A stretch of DNA of 17,986 bases from an uncultured Flavobacteriales bacterium (GTDB lineage Bacteria > Bacteroidota > Bacteroidia > Flavobacteriales > Schleiferiaceae), in the NCBI GenBank assembly GCA_903821715.1, contig CAIJMB010000135.1, positions 1 through 17,986 on the forward strand, given 5' to 3'. The notes beneath the pieces were generated by a model. It had not been told where the DNA came from. It was given only the letters and a program-made list of their open reading frames with translations, and did no database searches. The position numbers and the translations under genes are program-made. Below are positions 8,965 to 16,306 of this stretch, in pieces. Every line of letters starts with the position of its first letter. Position 1 is the first letter of the stretch.

Positions 8965-9941
8965 AGTGGCTGGCGGTCGCACTCCTTGGTATTGCCGTAG
9001 CGAGCTGTGGCCCTGAGGAAGCTGGCCAAAGCCAACGCGAACGCACGCTTCCGCCCAGCAATGGGTCGCACAATGACCTTACTGTAATCTGCCCTCAAGA
9101 CCTCTGGGAGTCCTTTGCAGGATTAGCCGTAATCGCAGAGTTGGGCAAGCCGGCGCCCGCTCTTCCGCAGTCCGAACCGACGTTTTCACTCATCCACGTC
9201 GATCCCCAAAAAGTCAACAGCTTGCTGCGCCGCGGTAAAAGTTTGCTGAGCCTCGAAGTAATTCCTGACTCCACCGCCATGCTCGTCGTGCGCGACGTCT
9301 ACGCGCGGCCTCAAATTGCCATTCAAATCATTGCACCCAGTGCCGAATCGCTGCGGGACTTGCTCCCCAAAGCACTGGCTCAAGCCAGCGAAATCTACCG
9401 CGAACATGATGAGAACGTGCTCGCTTCGCGAATGCGTAGTTCCGCACAAAACCCCCTTCCAAAGGAAGTTAAAGCACTCGGAATCAAGTCTATGATCCTT
9501 CCTGAAGGTTTTGCGGTTACCTTGAGCAAGCCTGGGCTCGTAGTCCTTCACCTCGAAACCAAAAAGAGTACCCAATATCTTGTGCTCACTCGAACCCCAG
9601 ACGGCGATTCACCGACCCCCGAGGCCGACGTGATCACAGACCGCGACGCCCTGCTCCGTCAGTACTTCGAAGGACCACAAGCCAAGAGCCATTTGGCAAC
9701 CGAAATGCTGTTGCCCCCAGTTCAAGAGTTTGACGATGCCCATGGGGCGCGCCGCCTGTCCACTAAGGGCTTGTTCAAGACCGTGGGCGGGTTTGGTGGC
9801 GGCCCTTTTGTGAGCGTCCGCAGCTTTCTCAACGACGCGAGCATCGGAACCGCCGATGCGATGTTGTTCGCCCCAGGAACCAGTAAAAACAGGCTCCGTA
9901 TGGAGCTGGACCTTATCACCGCATCGGTGGTGTGGGAGTAG
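8961..9941 (+). CDS. DUF4837 family lipoprotein
   Basis: Predicted 326-residue envelope lipoprotein of a Bacteroidota family of unknown function. The ATG at 8961 overlaps the transglycosylase stop (ATGA) and gives a lipoprotein signal MKWLAVALLGIAVASC with the modified cysteine at residue 16. The C-terminal motif GGGPFVSVRSFLNDASIGTADAMLFAPG resembles the most conserved part of DUF4837. The middle portion is mixed alpha/beta without recognisable catalytic motifs. Its constant company with a lytic transglycosylase, here with overlapping codons, makes a role in peptidoglycan turnover or its control a reasonable guess, but no function is shown by sequence. The TAG stop is also the first base triplet of the repeat-rich spacer that follows. 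Confidence 0.85.
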   Translation: MKWLAVALLGIAVASCGPEEAGQSQRERTLPPSNGSHNDLTVICPQDLWESFAGLAVIAELGKPAPALPQSEPTFSLIHVDPQKVNSLLRRGKSLLSLEVIPDSTAMLVVRDVYARPQIAIQIIAPSAESLRDLLPKALAQASEIYREHDENVLASRMRSSAQNPLPKEVKALGIKSMILPEGFAVTLSKPGLVVLHLETKKSTQYLVLTRTPDGDSPTPEADVITDRDALLRQYFEGPQAKSHLATEMLLPPVQEFDDAHGARRLSTKGLFKTVGGFGGGPFVSVRSFLNDASIGTADAMLFAPGTSKNRLRMELDLITASVVWE

Positions 9942-10050
9942 CAATTGGCTGCTGGCTTGTGGCTAGCGCCACGTTTCTGGCTTCTAGCTTCCGGTTACTG
10001 GTGGCAAGTGACTAGTAGCCAACGACTAGAAGCCCGTAGCTATTAGCCAA
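9942..10050. repeat. Convergent-gene spacer with nested inverted repeats (diverged relative of the 83-bp core element)
   Basis: This spacer separates the ends of the DUF4837 gene (+) and recO (-). AATTGGCT at 9943-9950 is matched by AGCCAATT at 10045-10052, and GGCTTCTAG at 9979-9987 by CTAGAAGCC at 10026-10034, so the spacer can fold back on itself. It shares the ordered words hairpin, GTTTCT, GCTTCTAG and CCGGTTA with the core repeats near scoAB, and contains AGCCAACG-type words of the arrays there. Confidence 0.6.
9959..9978 (+). terminator. Probable intrinsic terminator after the DUF4837 gene
   Basis: GTGGC-TAGC-GCCAC (9959-9972) forms a 5-bp GC-rich stem with a 4-nt loop and is followed by GTTTCT. 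The stem is short and the T-tract imperfect, so termination may be weak. Placement 18 nt after the stop codon of the last gene of the tatA-gatA unit supports the call. Confidence 0.5.
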
Positions 10051-10767
10051 TTACAAACTCCTAAGAATTTCTACGGATTTGAGGCGACCCCAGCCCGCGT
10101 GCTGGGATTCAAGGTATGCGAGTAGCGCATCCAGCGCGTCGTTGCGGTCGGCACGGTCGAGCGACGCTCCGGCCACGGCGCGGGCTAGGGACTGCGACGG
10201 CCCGGGAGAAAGCGCAGAACTGGCGAAGCTTCCGATCGGGGCCCACGCCCCCTCGGCAGGAAAAAACGGCCAAACTCCCTCGGTGGCCGGGGAATCGGGT
10301 ACCTCCAATTCAAATCCGAGATGGCGACAGACCAATAGAGTCGCCTCGAGGGCACCATTGGACACTGATTCACCTCGATCCCAGCGGGCCAGAAGTGCAT
10401 GAACATCGTCGAAGAAGGCCTCATTTGCACTTCCCTCATACAGGACGGCTCGAAGCAGCTCTGAGGTGAACATCACGAGCATCTGCAGATGTGGCTCATC
10501 GTGAAGGCGACGCCATGGCGGATTGAGCCGCGCCTCTTGGATTCGCCCTAATGTGCCTCGTCCACGGGCCGGAACCAATTCCAAACTCGCCAGCGGCTGC
10601 GCCATAGCTGGTCGAAATCCGCCCGCTGCAGAACGCAAACTTGGAATGAACGCCGACCAGGTCCCTTCGGTGCGAAGCCACACACGCAGAACCGCGGCGC
10701 GTTCGCCCTGGGCAGTCCGACCGAGAACTAAGGCCTGGTGAGTATGGGGGGCGCTCGAAGCGGTCAC
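10051..10767 (-). CDS. recO: DNA repair protein RecO
   Basis: Recombination mediator that helps RecR and RecF load RecA onto SSB-coated single strands and can anneal complementary strands. The 238-residue length from the GTG at 10767 matches Bacteroidota RecO. Recognisable parts are an N-terminal OB-fold-like region (HQALVLGRTAQGERAAVLRVW), the SAFIPSLRSAAGGFRPAMAQPLASLELV stretch typical of RecO after the OB domain, a helical centre (MLVMFTSELLRAVLYEGSANEAFFDDV), and the C-terminal GRLKSVEILRSL. No cysteine zinc site is seen, which is common in this phylum. The GTG start shares four bases with the porZ stop (GTGA), so translation is coupled. An upstream extension of the frame to 10980 lies wholly inside porZ in another frame and is not believed. 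Confidence 0.88.
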   Translation of the reverse strand: MTASSAPHTHQALVLGRTAQGERAAVLRVWLRTEGTWSAFIPSLRSAAGGFRPAMAQPLASLELVPARGRGTLGRIQEARLNPPWRRLHDEPHLQMLVMFTSELLRAVLYEGSANEAFFDDVHALLARWDRGESVSNGALEATLLVCRHLGFELEVPDSPATEGVWPFFPAEGAWAPIGSFASSALSPGPSQSLARAVAGASLDRADRNDALDALLAYLESQHAGWGRLKSVEILRSL

Positions 10768-13058
10768 GGCCGCACCAAAAGTCCCTGGACCACGGCGGTT
10801 TGGGTTCCGAAGGGATTGTTGATCCAGAACTGGTAGAGGCCACTCGGAACCAGGTTGCCCGCCGCATCCATCGTATCCCACACAAATTGGCCGCCCGAGG
10901 CATAACCCTCGGCCACACGGCGCCCGTCGGCCGTAGTCACCTTGACATAGGACTCGTCGACCAGCCCGGTAACCGTCCACATTCCGCGAAATTCAGGTCG
11001 GTAGGGGTTCGGAAAAAGGAGTGCGCCATCGAAACGCTCGCTGGGCTCTACCGAGGCCGATCGCAGCGAAAACAACCCATAATCGGTAGCGACGTAGGCA
11101 TAGCCTTGATCTATATCGAGCGCCAGTCCGGTGATGCGGTTGCCAGGTAGCGGACTGGTTCCGACGCGATAGTGCGCCAGCTGAGTGAGTCCGTCGGGCG
11201 AAAGCACAAAGAGGCCGGCAGTTGCAGTCCCGACCCACTTGCGGTTGCCGCCGTCGACGGCAATGGCCGTGATGTCTTGGCCGGCGAGGACCGCCTGCAC
11301 GCGTCCGTCGGCCTCGACGAGCAGCTGTTGGGCCTCAAAGTTGCCCCCGGTAAAGGCATTTTGGGGCGTGTAGAGTACGGCCAGGCCATTGGCGGTTCCG
11401 ACCCAAAGCTCGCCGTCGCGGTCAAACACCGACGCGCCAATGTTCGCGCTGGGCAGATTGCCGTTGCCGATTCCGGCACTCAAACCACGGGCGGAGGCTG
11501 CGCCACCCACGACCCGAACAGCCACCAAGCCAGCCGTCCGTGTCTGGATCCAAAAGTCGCCGTTGTCGGCCTTGGTAATCCGCCGAATGGCTTGCCCGTT
11601 TAAGGCGCCCACAGCAAAGCCTTGCCATGTTTCGGAACTCGAATCGTAGCGGTGCAGCGGCACGTCTGACAAGTTGTTCGTCACCCACAGCGCCCCGTCG
11701 TCGCCCCAGGCCAGTCCACCACAGCGGACATCGTTGGGGCCGGCTCCGTTGGCCGCGCGAAGTGACGAATTGCCGACCGTCCAGCGGCGGTACAAGGTAT
11801 TCGCGCGGAACTCGAGCACTCCTCCGCCCCAAGATGCCGCAAACCAGTGGGTCGAATCGGCCGGGTCCGTGAGAACTTCGAGAATGTCTTTGGCCCCCGC
11901 AAAGTCCGACACACTTCGCCAGGATCCGCCTGGGCTTGGCTGACGAAAGAGCCCCCCGTTGAGGTAGAGCGGAGTCCACGGACCTTCGACGGCGCCGGTC
12001 AGCACCGTTGTGCCGCGCAGGGCGTCCCAGCGGACGTCAAAGGCTTCGGGGCCGGCGGGGCCGCTCAGGCTGCGGTGCTGCGCATAGTTTGTGTTGTCAA
12101 AAAAACTGATTCCGCGCGACGGATTGGCCACCCAACGCACGGGCTGGCCATCTTGGCCATCAAATCCGCACGCAAGGTCACGCGGAACAAACCCGGCGTT
12201 GCTCGAAACACCTGCCGAAATCACGGACTGAATAAGCCCTACTGGGTTAAAAAGCTGCACGTCAAATGGGCGAACTACTCCCCAACGGCCCGCACAGGAG
12301 CATACGCGCTGGGCCTGCATGCCGTCTGAGGGAGTCGCCAAGGCCGACCAGCCGCCCGCGGCACGGCGGTAGGCCCTGCCCGCCGAAACCGCAGCTAATT
12401 CGCCATGCGAAGCAGCCAATGAGGTCAGCGCGGAGTCCTTGAAGCGCCCGCTGGCTTGCCAGGCCGAGGAAAGGTAGAGCGGGTCCTGCAACGAAGCTGC
12501 CCGAAGTCCAAGCTCGGTCGCTGCAAAAATGCTGTCTCCTAGAACGGCCACCGAGGCCACATAGGTCGGATCGCTGTTGGTGCGCATCCGGTAGGTTCCG
12601 CGAACCGCATTGAGCTGAAGGTCGAGTTCAACCACACCGAAGGACGTCGCCGCAAACACGCGGTCGGCACTAGCAAACGCAAACTCAAGGACCTCGGTTC
12701 GGCCCTGAAATTGACCGCTGCGCGGAATGTCATCAAGCGTCCGCACGTCGTCGGGCGTCCAACGGTCAATGCGTCCGTCACGGTAACCTAGTAGGGCAAA
12801 GCTGCCGTCGGGGCTCGCCGCCAGGCCAGTCAAACCCACTCCGCTTAATCCCTCCACGCTGCTGTGCACCGCGAGCACGCGGTCGGGCCACTCCAAACTT
12901 GTAATTCCGAATTCCGAAAGCGCCAGCACGCGATCGTGCATCACGGCCACGCGCTGGGTTGTGCGAAACGGAGCGTGGTACTGCCATTCGGCCACAGGAG
13001 TCTGCGCCAGCGCTCCCCACGAAGCGAGCCATGCGGCCGCCGCGATCTGTACGTACAT
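10764..13058 (-). CDS. porZ: Type IX secretion system protein PorZ (two beta-propellers plus T9SS C-terminal domain)
   Basis: Predicted 764-residue exported protein. In Porphyromonas gingivalis PorZ is a surface component of the type IX secretion attachment complex that delivers anionic LPS to sortase PorU. The ATG at 13058 gives a signal peptide (MYVQIAAAAWLASWGALAQ). The body is made of WD/YVTN-like propeller repeats with phrases such as LAASPDGSFALLGYRDGRID and LWVGTANGLAVLYTPQ, and IAVDGGNRKWVGTATAGLF in the second propeller. The last 80 or so residues (ALLFPNPYRPEFRGMWTVTGL, then GLYQFWINNPFG and a terminal GLLVRP) match a C-terminal signal domain of the type A kind, as known for PorZ. 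It is divergent from gldH and coupled to recO. Other propeller proteins with such domains exist, but the recO neighbourhood favours PorZ. Confidence 0.85.
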   Translation of the reverse strand: MYVQIAAAAWLASWGALAQTPVAEWQYHAPFRTTQRVAVMHDRVLALSEFGITSLEWPDRVLAVHSSVEGLSGVGLTGLAASPDGSFALLGYRDGRIDRWTPDDVRTLDDIPRSGQFQGRTEVLEFAFASADRVFAATSFGVVELDLQLNAVRGTYRMRTNSDPTYVASVAVLGDSIFAATELGLRAASLQDPLYLSSAWQASGRFKDSALTSLAASHGELAAVSAGRAYRRAAGGWSALATPSDGMQAQRVCSCAGRWGVVRPFDVQLFNPVGLIQSVISAGVSSNAGFVPRDLACGFDGQDGQPVRWVANPSRGISFFDNTNYAQHRSLSGPAGPEAFDVRWDALRGTTVLTGAVEGPWTPLYLNGGLFRQPSPGGSWRSVSDFAGAKDILEVLTDPADSTHWFAASWGGGVLEFRANTLYRRWTVGNSSLRAANGAGPNDVRCGGLAWGDDGALWVTNNLSDVPLHRYDSSSETWQGFAVGALNGQAIRRITKADNGDFWIQTRTAGLVAVRVVGGAASARGLSAGIGNGNLPSANIGASVFDRDGELWVGTANGLAVLYTPQNAFTGGNFEAQQLLVEADGRVQAVLAGQDITAIAVDGGNRKWVGTATAGLFVLSPDGLTQLAHYRVGTSPLPGNRITGLALDIDQGYAYVATDYGLFSLRSASVEPSERFDGALLFPNPYRPEFRGMWTVTGLVDESYVKVTTADGRRVAEGYASGGQFVWDTMDAAGNLVPSGLYQFWINNPFGTQTAVVQGLLVRP

Positions 13059-13105
13059 TCCTCGTCCCACCTCACAAAGATGCATACCTTCGCAGTATTA
13101 AACGT
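13059..13105. promoter_or_regulatory. Divergent promoter region of porZ and gldH
   Basis: Only 47 nt separate two divergent start codons, so both promoters must lie here or inside the coding starts. TACCTTCG at 13085-13092 (+) is one base off the -7 consensus TAnnTTTG for gldH. CATCTTTG (minus strand, 13075-13082) is one base off for porZ. The two boxes almost touch, which would make the promoters mutually exclusive. No clear -33 TTG is at the right distance for either. Confidence 0.4.
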
Positions 13106-13585
13106 ATGAATCGCCAACTGCACCGTTTCGCATTGATTGCCCTACTCGCTATTGCGGGCTTCGGATGCAATCCCAGCCCCGAATTTGCGGTGGTGCGCGA
13201 CATTCCGGGAGAGGCGTGGTATGCGGATTCCATGCTCGTATTTGACGTCGAGGTGAGCGACACCACCGTCACGTACCGCGTCGAAGTCGATGTCCGGCAT
13301 GCCGGTACGTACGCCTACCGCAATCTTTATGTCGGCCGTGACGTGCTGAATAAGGGCGGAACCGTGTACCAAGACACCGCCGAGTTTCAGCTTGCCAGCC
13401 CCGAAGGTCAATGGATCGGCGACGGAATCACTGGACTCAAATCCGTCACCTTGCCCTACCGTAGCGAGGGCCTTCGCTTTCCTAAGCCTGATACCTACCG
13501 CTTTCGCCTGCAGCACTTGATGCGCGATGAACCCCTCAACGGCATTCATTCGGTCGCTCTAAAGTTGTACCGCGAAGCACCTTAA
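13106..13585 (+). CDS. gldH: Gliding motility lipoprotein GldH
   Basis: 159-residue predicted lipoprotein; GldH is required for gliding motility in Flavobacterium johnsoniae, where gld lipoproteins act with the T9SS/gliding machinery, although its exact role is not settled. The signal MNRQLHRFALIALLAIAGFGC has its lipid-modified cysteine at residue 21. The mature part is beta-rich, with family phrases YADSMLVFDVEV, YRNLYVGRDV, LASPEGQWIGDGITG, LRFPKPDTYRFRLQHLMRDEPLNGIHSVALKL. Start chosen because it gives the lipobox in place; upstream in-frame sequence overlaps the divergent porZ gene. It is followed 11 nt later by the PBP1A gene, an arrangement common in the phylum. GldH is also present in non-gliding Bacteroidota, so motility of this organism is not proven. 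Confidence 0.9.
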   Translation: MNRQLHRFALIALLAIAGFGCNPSPEFAVVRDIPGEAWYADSMLVFDVEVSDTTVTYRVEVDVRHAGTYAYRNLYVGRDVLNKGGTVYQDTAEFQLASPEGQWIGDGITGLKSVTLPYRSEGLRFPKPDTYRFRLQHLMRDEPLNGIHSVALKLYREAP

Positions 13586-13596
13586 GCACTTGCGAA

Positions 13597-15885
13597 ATGG
13601 CTAATAACTCCGATCCGGATTTTCGTCCTTTGGTACGTTGGTTCTGGTACGCCGTCGTAGGCGGACCGACCCTCCTTGTCCTTTTGCTCCTCCTTACGTG
13701 GGCGGGCCTCTTTGGTAGCCTTCCCTCTACCGAAGAAATCGCCAACCCGAAGAGCTACCTCGCGACCGAGATCATTACTTCAGATAACCGCCAGCTCGGA
13801 ACCTTTTTTACCGAAAACCGAGTCCACGCGGACTTTGAAGAGCTTCCACCACACTTAGTTCAAGCACTCGTAGCCACTGAAGATGAGCGGTTTTTTGACC
13901 ATGGAGGCATTGACTTTCGTTCGCTTGCTCGCGCTGTAGTCAAGCTGGGCAGCGATGGGGGTGGGTCCACTATTACCCAGCAATTGGCCAAGCAAATGTT
14001 CCACGAGCCTTCAGGAGGATTTGGGCGCATTTTTCAAAAGCTCAAAGAATGGATCATCGCCATGCAGCTCGAGTCTCGCTACTCAAAGAACGAGCTGATT
14101 GCCATGTACTTCAACCAGTTTGACTTTCTTTACCAGGGGGTCGGAATCCACAATGCGGCCAACGTGTACTTTGGCAAAACACCCGACGAACTCACGATCG
14201 AAGAATCCGCTATTCTCGTGGGAATGTGCAAAAATCCGTGGGTGTACAATCCAGCGCGCGAAGGGCGCGAAGAATCGGCCCTCAACCGAAGAAATACCGT
14301 GCTCGATCAAATGGAGCGCAGCGGCTACCTGACCGAAGAAGAGTCCGACTCGTTAAAGGCCATCCCCGTTAAAGTCAACTTCACTCCGGGCGGACACGAC
14401 AAGGGCCTTGCACCCTACCTGCGCGAGCACATTCGCCAGTTCATGAAAGAGTGGGTGACAACGCACCGCAAGCCCGACGGATCCGAGTACAACCTCTACA
14501 CCGACGGCCTCAAAATCTACACTACCATCGACAGCCGAATGCAGCGCGCTGCCGAAGAAGCCATGGAACAGCACCTTACGCAGTTGCAGAAGTCGTTCTT
14601 TCGGCAAATCAAGGGGCGCGCCGCCGGACCTTTCTATTTTCAGGGGGTGAGCTCTGTCGCCGGAGCCAACCAAATCTTGACCAAAGCGATGAAGCAGACT
14701 CAGCGCTGGCAGAACCTGCGTTCTGAAGGCCTGAGTGAGGCTGAAGCCACCGCGGCGTTTAAAAAGCCCGTCGAAATGAAAATCTTCGCCTGGGGGGGAG
14801 ACCGGGACACGGTGCTCAGCCCTTGGGACTCCATCAAGTACATGAAATCCATCTACCAAGCCGGCCTACTGAGCGTCGAGCCCCAGACGGGCTTCATCAA
14901 GGCTTGGGTCGGCGGAGTCGACTTCCGCCATTTTAAGTACGATGCCGTCCGTCAGGGACGTCGCCAAGTGGGTTCGACGTTTAAACCGTTTGTGTACGCG
15001 GCCGCGATTGCCGACAAAAAGTACTCGCCGTGCATGCAGGTTCCCAACATCCAAACCTGCATCGAGGCGGGCCAGTACGGACTCGCCGAGACATGGTGCC
15101 CCAGCAATTCCGACGATAAGTACGGCGGTGTACTCACCCTCAAGCAGGCGCTGGCCGGCTCGGTCAACACCGTGACCACCTACCTGATGAAGCAAATCGG
15201 CCCGGCTCCGGTTGTGCAGCTCGCCCGCAACTTGGGCGTCACCTCTGACATTCCCGTCGTGCCCTCGATTGCGCTTGGCACGGTCGACATGAGCATTTAT
15301 GAGCTCGTCGGAGCCTACACTGCCTTTGGCAACCAAGGTCTGTACACTGAGCCCATTGTCATCCTGCGCATTGAAGACGCCAACGGCGTCGTGCTCGACG
15401 AGTTTAGCCCCGCCTCACGCGAGGTCTTCAGCCCCGAGGTGGCCTACACCATGGTCAACCTTCTTCAGGGCGTTACCCAGGGCGGAACCGGCGCGCGCCT
15501 GCGCTATGGCGGGGGCGGATACCCTGATGGTGTAGCTACGGGCTTCCCGTATTCGTTTGACATGCCGATCGCGGGTAAAACGGGTACCACACAAAACAAC
15601 TCCGACGGTTGGTTTGTCGGAATGGTTCCGAACCTCGTCACCGGCGTCTGGGCCGGTTGCCAAGACCGCTCTGCCCACTTTGGGTCCACCGCGTACGGCC
15701 AAGGTGCGAGCACCTCACTGCCCATCTGGGCACTGTACATGCGCCGCCTGTATGCAGATCCCAAAATAGGCATTCGCAGAGACGGCTTCGACGCCCCGTC
15801 CACCCCGATGACCATCCCCCTCAACTGCGGCGACTTTTTCAGCGACCAGGCTGAGGCGCGCGAGGAGGGGTCGGAATTCAATTAG
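13597..15885 (+). CDS. mrcA: Penicillin-binding protein 1A (bifunctional transglycosylase/transpeptidase)
   Basis: Class A PBP that polymerises lipid II into glycan strands and cross-links them, anchored in the inner membrane. 762 residues. After a short cytoplasmic part comes one membrane helix (about 18-40). The family 51 glycosyltransferase domain follows, with catalytic Glu 95 in ATEDERFFDHGGIDFRSLARA and the GGSTITQQLAKQ motif (122-133). The transpeptidase domain has the active-site serine in STFK (Ser 460, Lys 463), SVN at 522-524 and KTGT from Lys 661, all in the right order and spacing. AYTAFGNQGLYTEPIVI is also characteristic. It lies directly downstream of gldH and is probably co-transcribed with it. 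The TAG stop adjoins a repeat-filled spacer of 421 nt. Confidence 0.96.
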   Translation: MANNSDPDFRPLVRWFWYAVVGGPTLLVLLLLLTWAGLFGSLPSTEEIANPKSYLATEIITSDNRQLGTFFTENRVHADFEELPPHLVQALVATEDERFFDHGGIDFRSLARAVVKLGSDGGGSTITQQLAKQMFHEPSGGFGRIFQKLKEWIIAMQLESRYSKNELIAMYFNQFDFLYQGVGIHNAANVYFGKTPDELTIEESAILVGMCKNPWVYNPAREGREESALNRRNTVLDQMERSGYLTEEESDSLKAIPVKVNFTPGGHDKGLAPYLREHIRQFMKEWVTTHRKPDGSEYNLYTDGLKIYTTIDSRMQRAAEEAMEQHLTQLQKSFFRQIKGRAAGPFYFQGVSSVAGANQILTKAMKQTQRWQNLRSEGLSEAEATAAFKKPVEMKIFAWGGDRDTVLSPWDSIKYMKSIYQAGLLSVEPQTGFIKAWVGGVDFRHFKYDAVRQGRRQVGSTFKPFVYAAAIADKKYSPCMQVPNIQTCIEAGQYGLAETWCPSNSDDKYGGVLTLKQALAGSVNTVTTYLMKQIGPAPVVQLARNLGVTSDIPVVPSIALGTVDMSIYELVGAYTAFGNQGLYTEPIVILRIEDANGVVLDEFSPASREVFSPEVAYTMVNLLQGVTQGGTGARLRYGGGGYPDGVATGFPYSFDMPIAGKTGTTQNNSDGWFVGMVPNLVTGVWAGCQDRSAHFGSTAYGQGASTSLPIWALYMRRLYADPKIGIRRDGFDAPSTPMTIPLNCGDFFSDQAEAREEGSEFN

Positions 15886-15910
15886 CGGGCTTGGCTGGTT
15901 GGTAAAGTTT

Positions 15911-15961
15911 GCTCGTTAGCTCGTTAGCAAGGTTGGCAAGGTTGGCTGAGATTGGCTCGTT
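15911..15961 (-). repeat. Left short-word array (minus orientation)
   Basis: Read on the minus strand, it is a run of AACGAGCC, AATCTCAGCC, AACCTTGCC, AACCTTGCT, AACGAGCT and AACGAGC. The same words, including the rare 10-mer AATCTCAGCC, recur on the plus strand at 16111-16278. Bases 15941-15961 are a perfect 21-bp inverted match to 16128-16148, so the arrays could pair across the core. Confidence 0.85.
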
Positions 15962-15975
15962 AGCTTTTACGCTTG

Positions 15976-16058
15976 GGGGCTAGGGCCCTTCGGATCGTTT
16001 CTTGTTCCTTGCTTCTAGGGTGCGAGTGAAAAAGTAAAATCCGGTTAGTACCGAATGC
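15976..16058 (-). repeat. 83-bp conserved core repeat, left copy
   Basis: Its reverse complement matches 17763-17845 with 4 mismatches over 83 positions and no gaps. It contains, at one end, ATCCGGT-TAGT-ACCGAAT (16039-16056), a 7-bp hairpin stem with one wobble, and at the other end a hairpin (15984-15996) that is perfect in the right copy but carries mismatches here. T-rich tracts sit inside, next to each hairpin. Relative to the upstream gene (PBP1A) it has the same orientation as the right copy has relative to the ABC gene. Confidence 0.9.
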
Positions 16059-16110
16059 TTTGCCGCGCTTCGCGGCTTCGGCGTCACTAGCAACTAGTTA
16101 CTAGCGAACT

Positions 16111-16278
16111 AACGAGCTAACCTTGCCAACGAGCCAATCTCAGCCAACGAGCCAACCTTGCCAACGAGCCAACGAGCCAACCTTGCCAACCTTGCCAACC
16201 TTGCCAACGAGCCAACGAGCCAACCTTGCCAACGAGCTAACGAGCCAACGAGCCAACCTTGCCAACGAGCTAACGAGC
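16111..16278 (+). repeat. Irregular tandem array of 8-mers and 9-mers
   Basis: Nineteen contiguous units without spacers: AACGAGCC or AACGAGCT (8 nt, eleven full units), AACCTTGCC (9 nt, six units), one AATCTCAGCC (10 nt), and a final clipped AACGAGC. The order is irregular (8,9,8,10,8,9,8,8,9,9,9,8,8,9,8,8,8,9,8,7), counting the clipped last word. All words share the frame AA-N4..6-GC(C/T). The mix suggests growth by slippage or unequal exchange between two word types. Confidence 0.9.
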
Positions 16279-16293
16279 GGGCGCGAAGCGCCC
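16279..16293 (+). terminator. GGGCGC-GAA-GCGCCC hairpin ahead of scoA
   Basis: A perfect 6-bp stem with a GAA triloop ends the array 13 nt before the scoA ATG. A following TTAACTTTAA is only moderately T-rich, so it may be a terminator, a remnant of the repeat family (the same GAA-triloop form occurs three times near 17745-17853), or a structure near the scoA 5' end. Confidence 0.4.
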
Positions 16294-16294
16294 T

Positions 16295-16302
16295 TAACTT
16301 TA
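16295..16302 (+). promoter_or_regulatory. Possible -7 element of scoA
   Basis: TAACTTTA is one base off TAnnTTTG, but ends 4 nt before the ATG and no TTG lies at the -33 distance, because that stretch is repeat array. If real, the transcript would be leaderless. Weak call. Confidence 0.2.
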
Positions 16303-16306
16303 AGGC

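Larger units (their letters stand above)
15886..16306. other. 421-nt gene-free spacer filled by a composite repeat element
   Basis: No credible gene is present. The spacer consists, left to right, of an array of short words in minus orientation (15911-15961), an 83-bp core (15976-16058), a GC hairpin GCCGCG-CTT-CGCGGC (16062-16076), a linker with ACTAG words (16085-16104), a long array in plus orientation (16111-16278), and a hairpin just before scoA. Open frames here encode only low-complexity strings made by the repeats. Confidence 0.85.

Noticed and set aside
10768..10980. N-terminal extension of recO to an upstream start
   Set aside because: It lies wholly within porZ in another frame, and the GTG at 10767 gives a RecO of the usual length with a coupled start.
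16111..16278. CRISPR array
   Set aside because: Units are 8-10 nt and contiguous, with no unique spacers and no cas genes nearby.
15886..16306. Integron attC site or gene cassette array
   Set aside because: The AAC words do not fit the RYYYAAC / GTTRRRY core-site pair, and no integrase is present.
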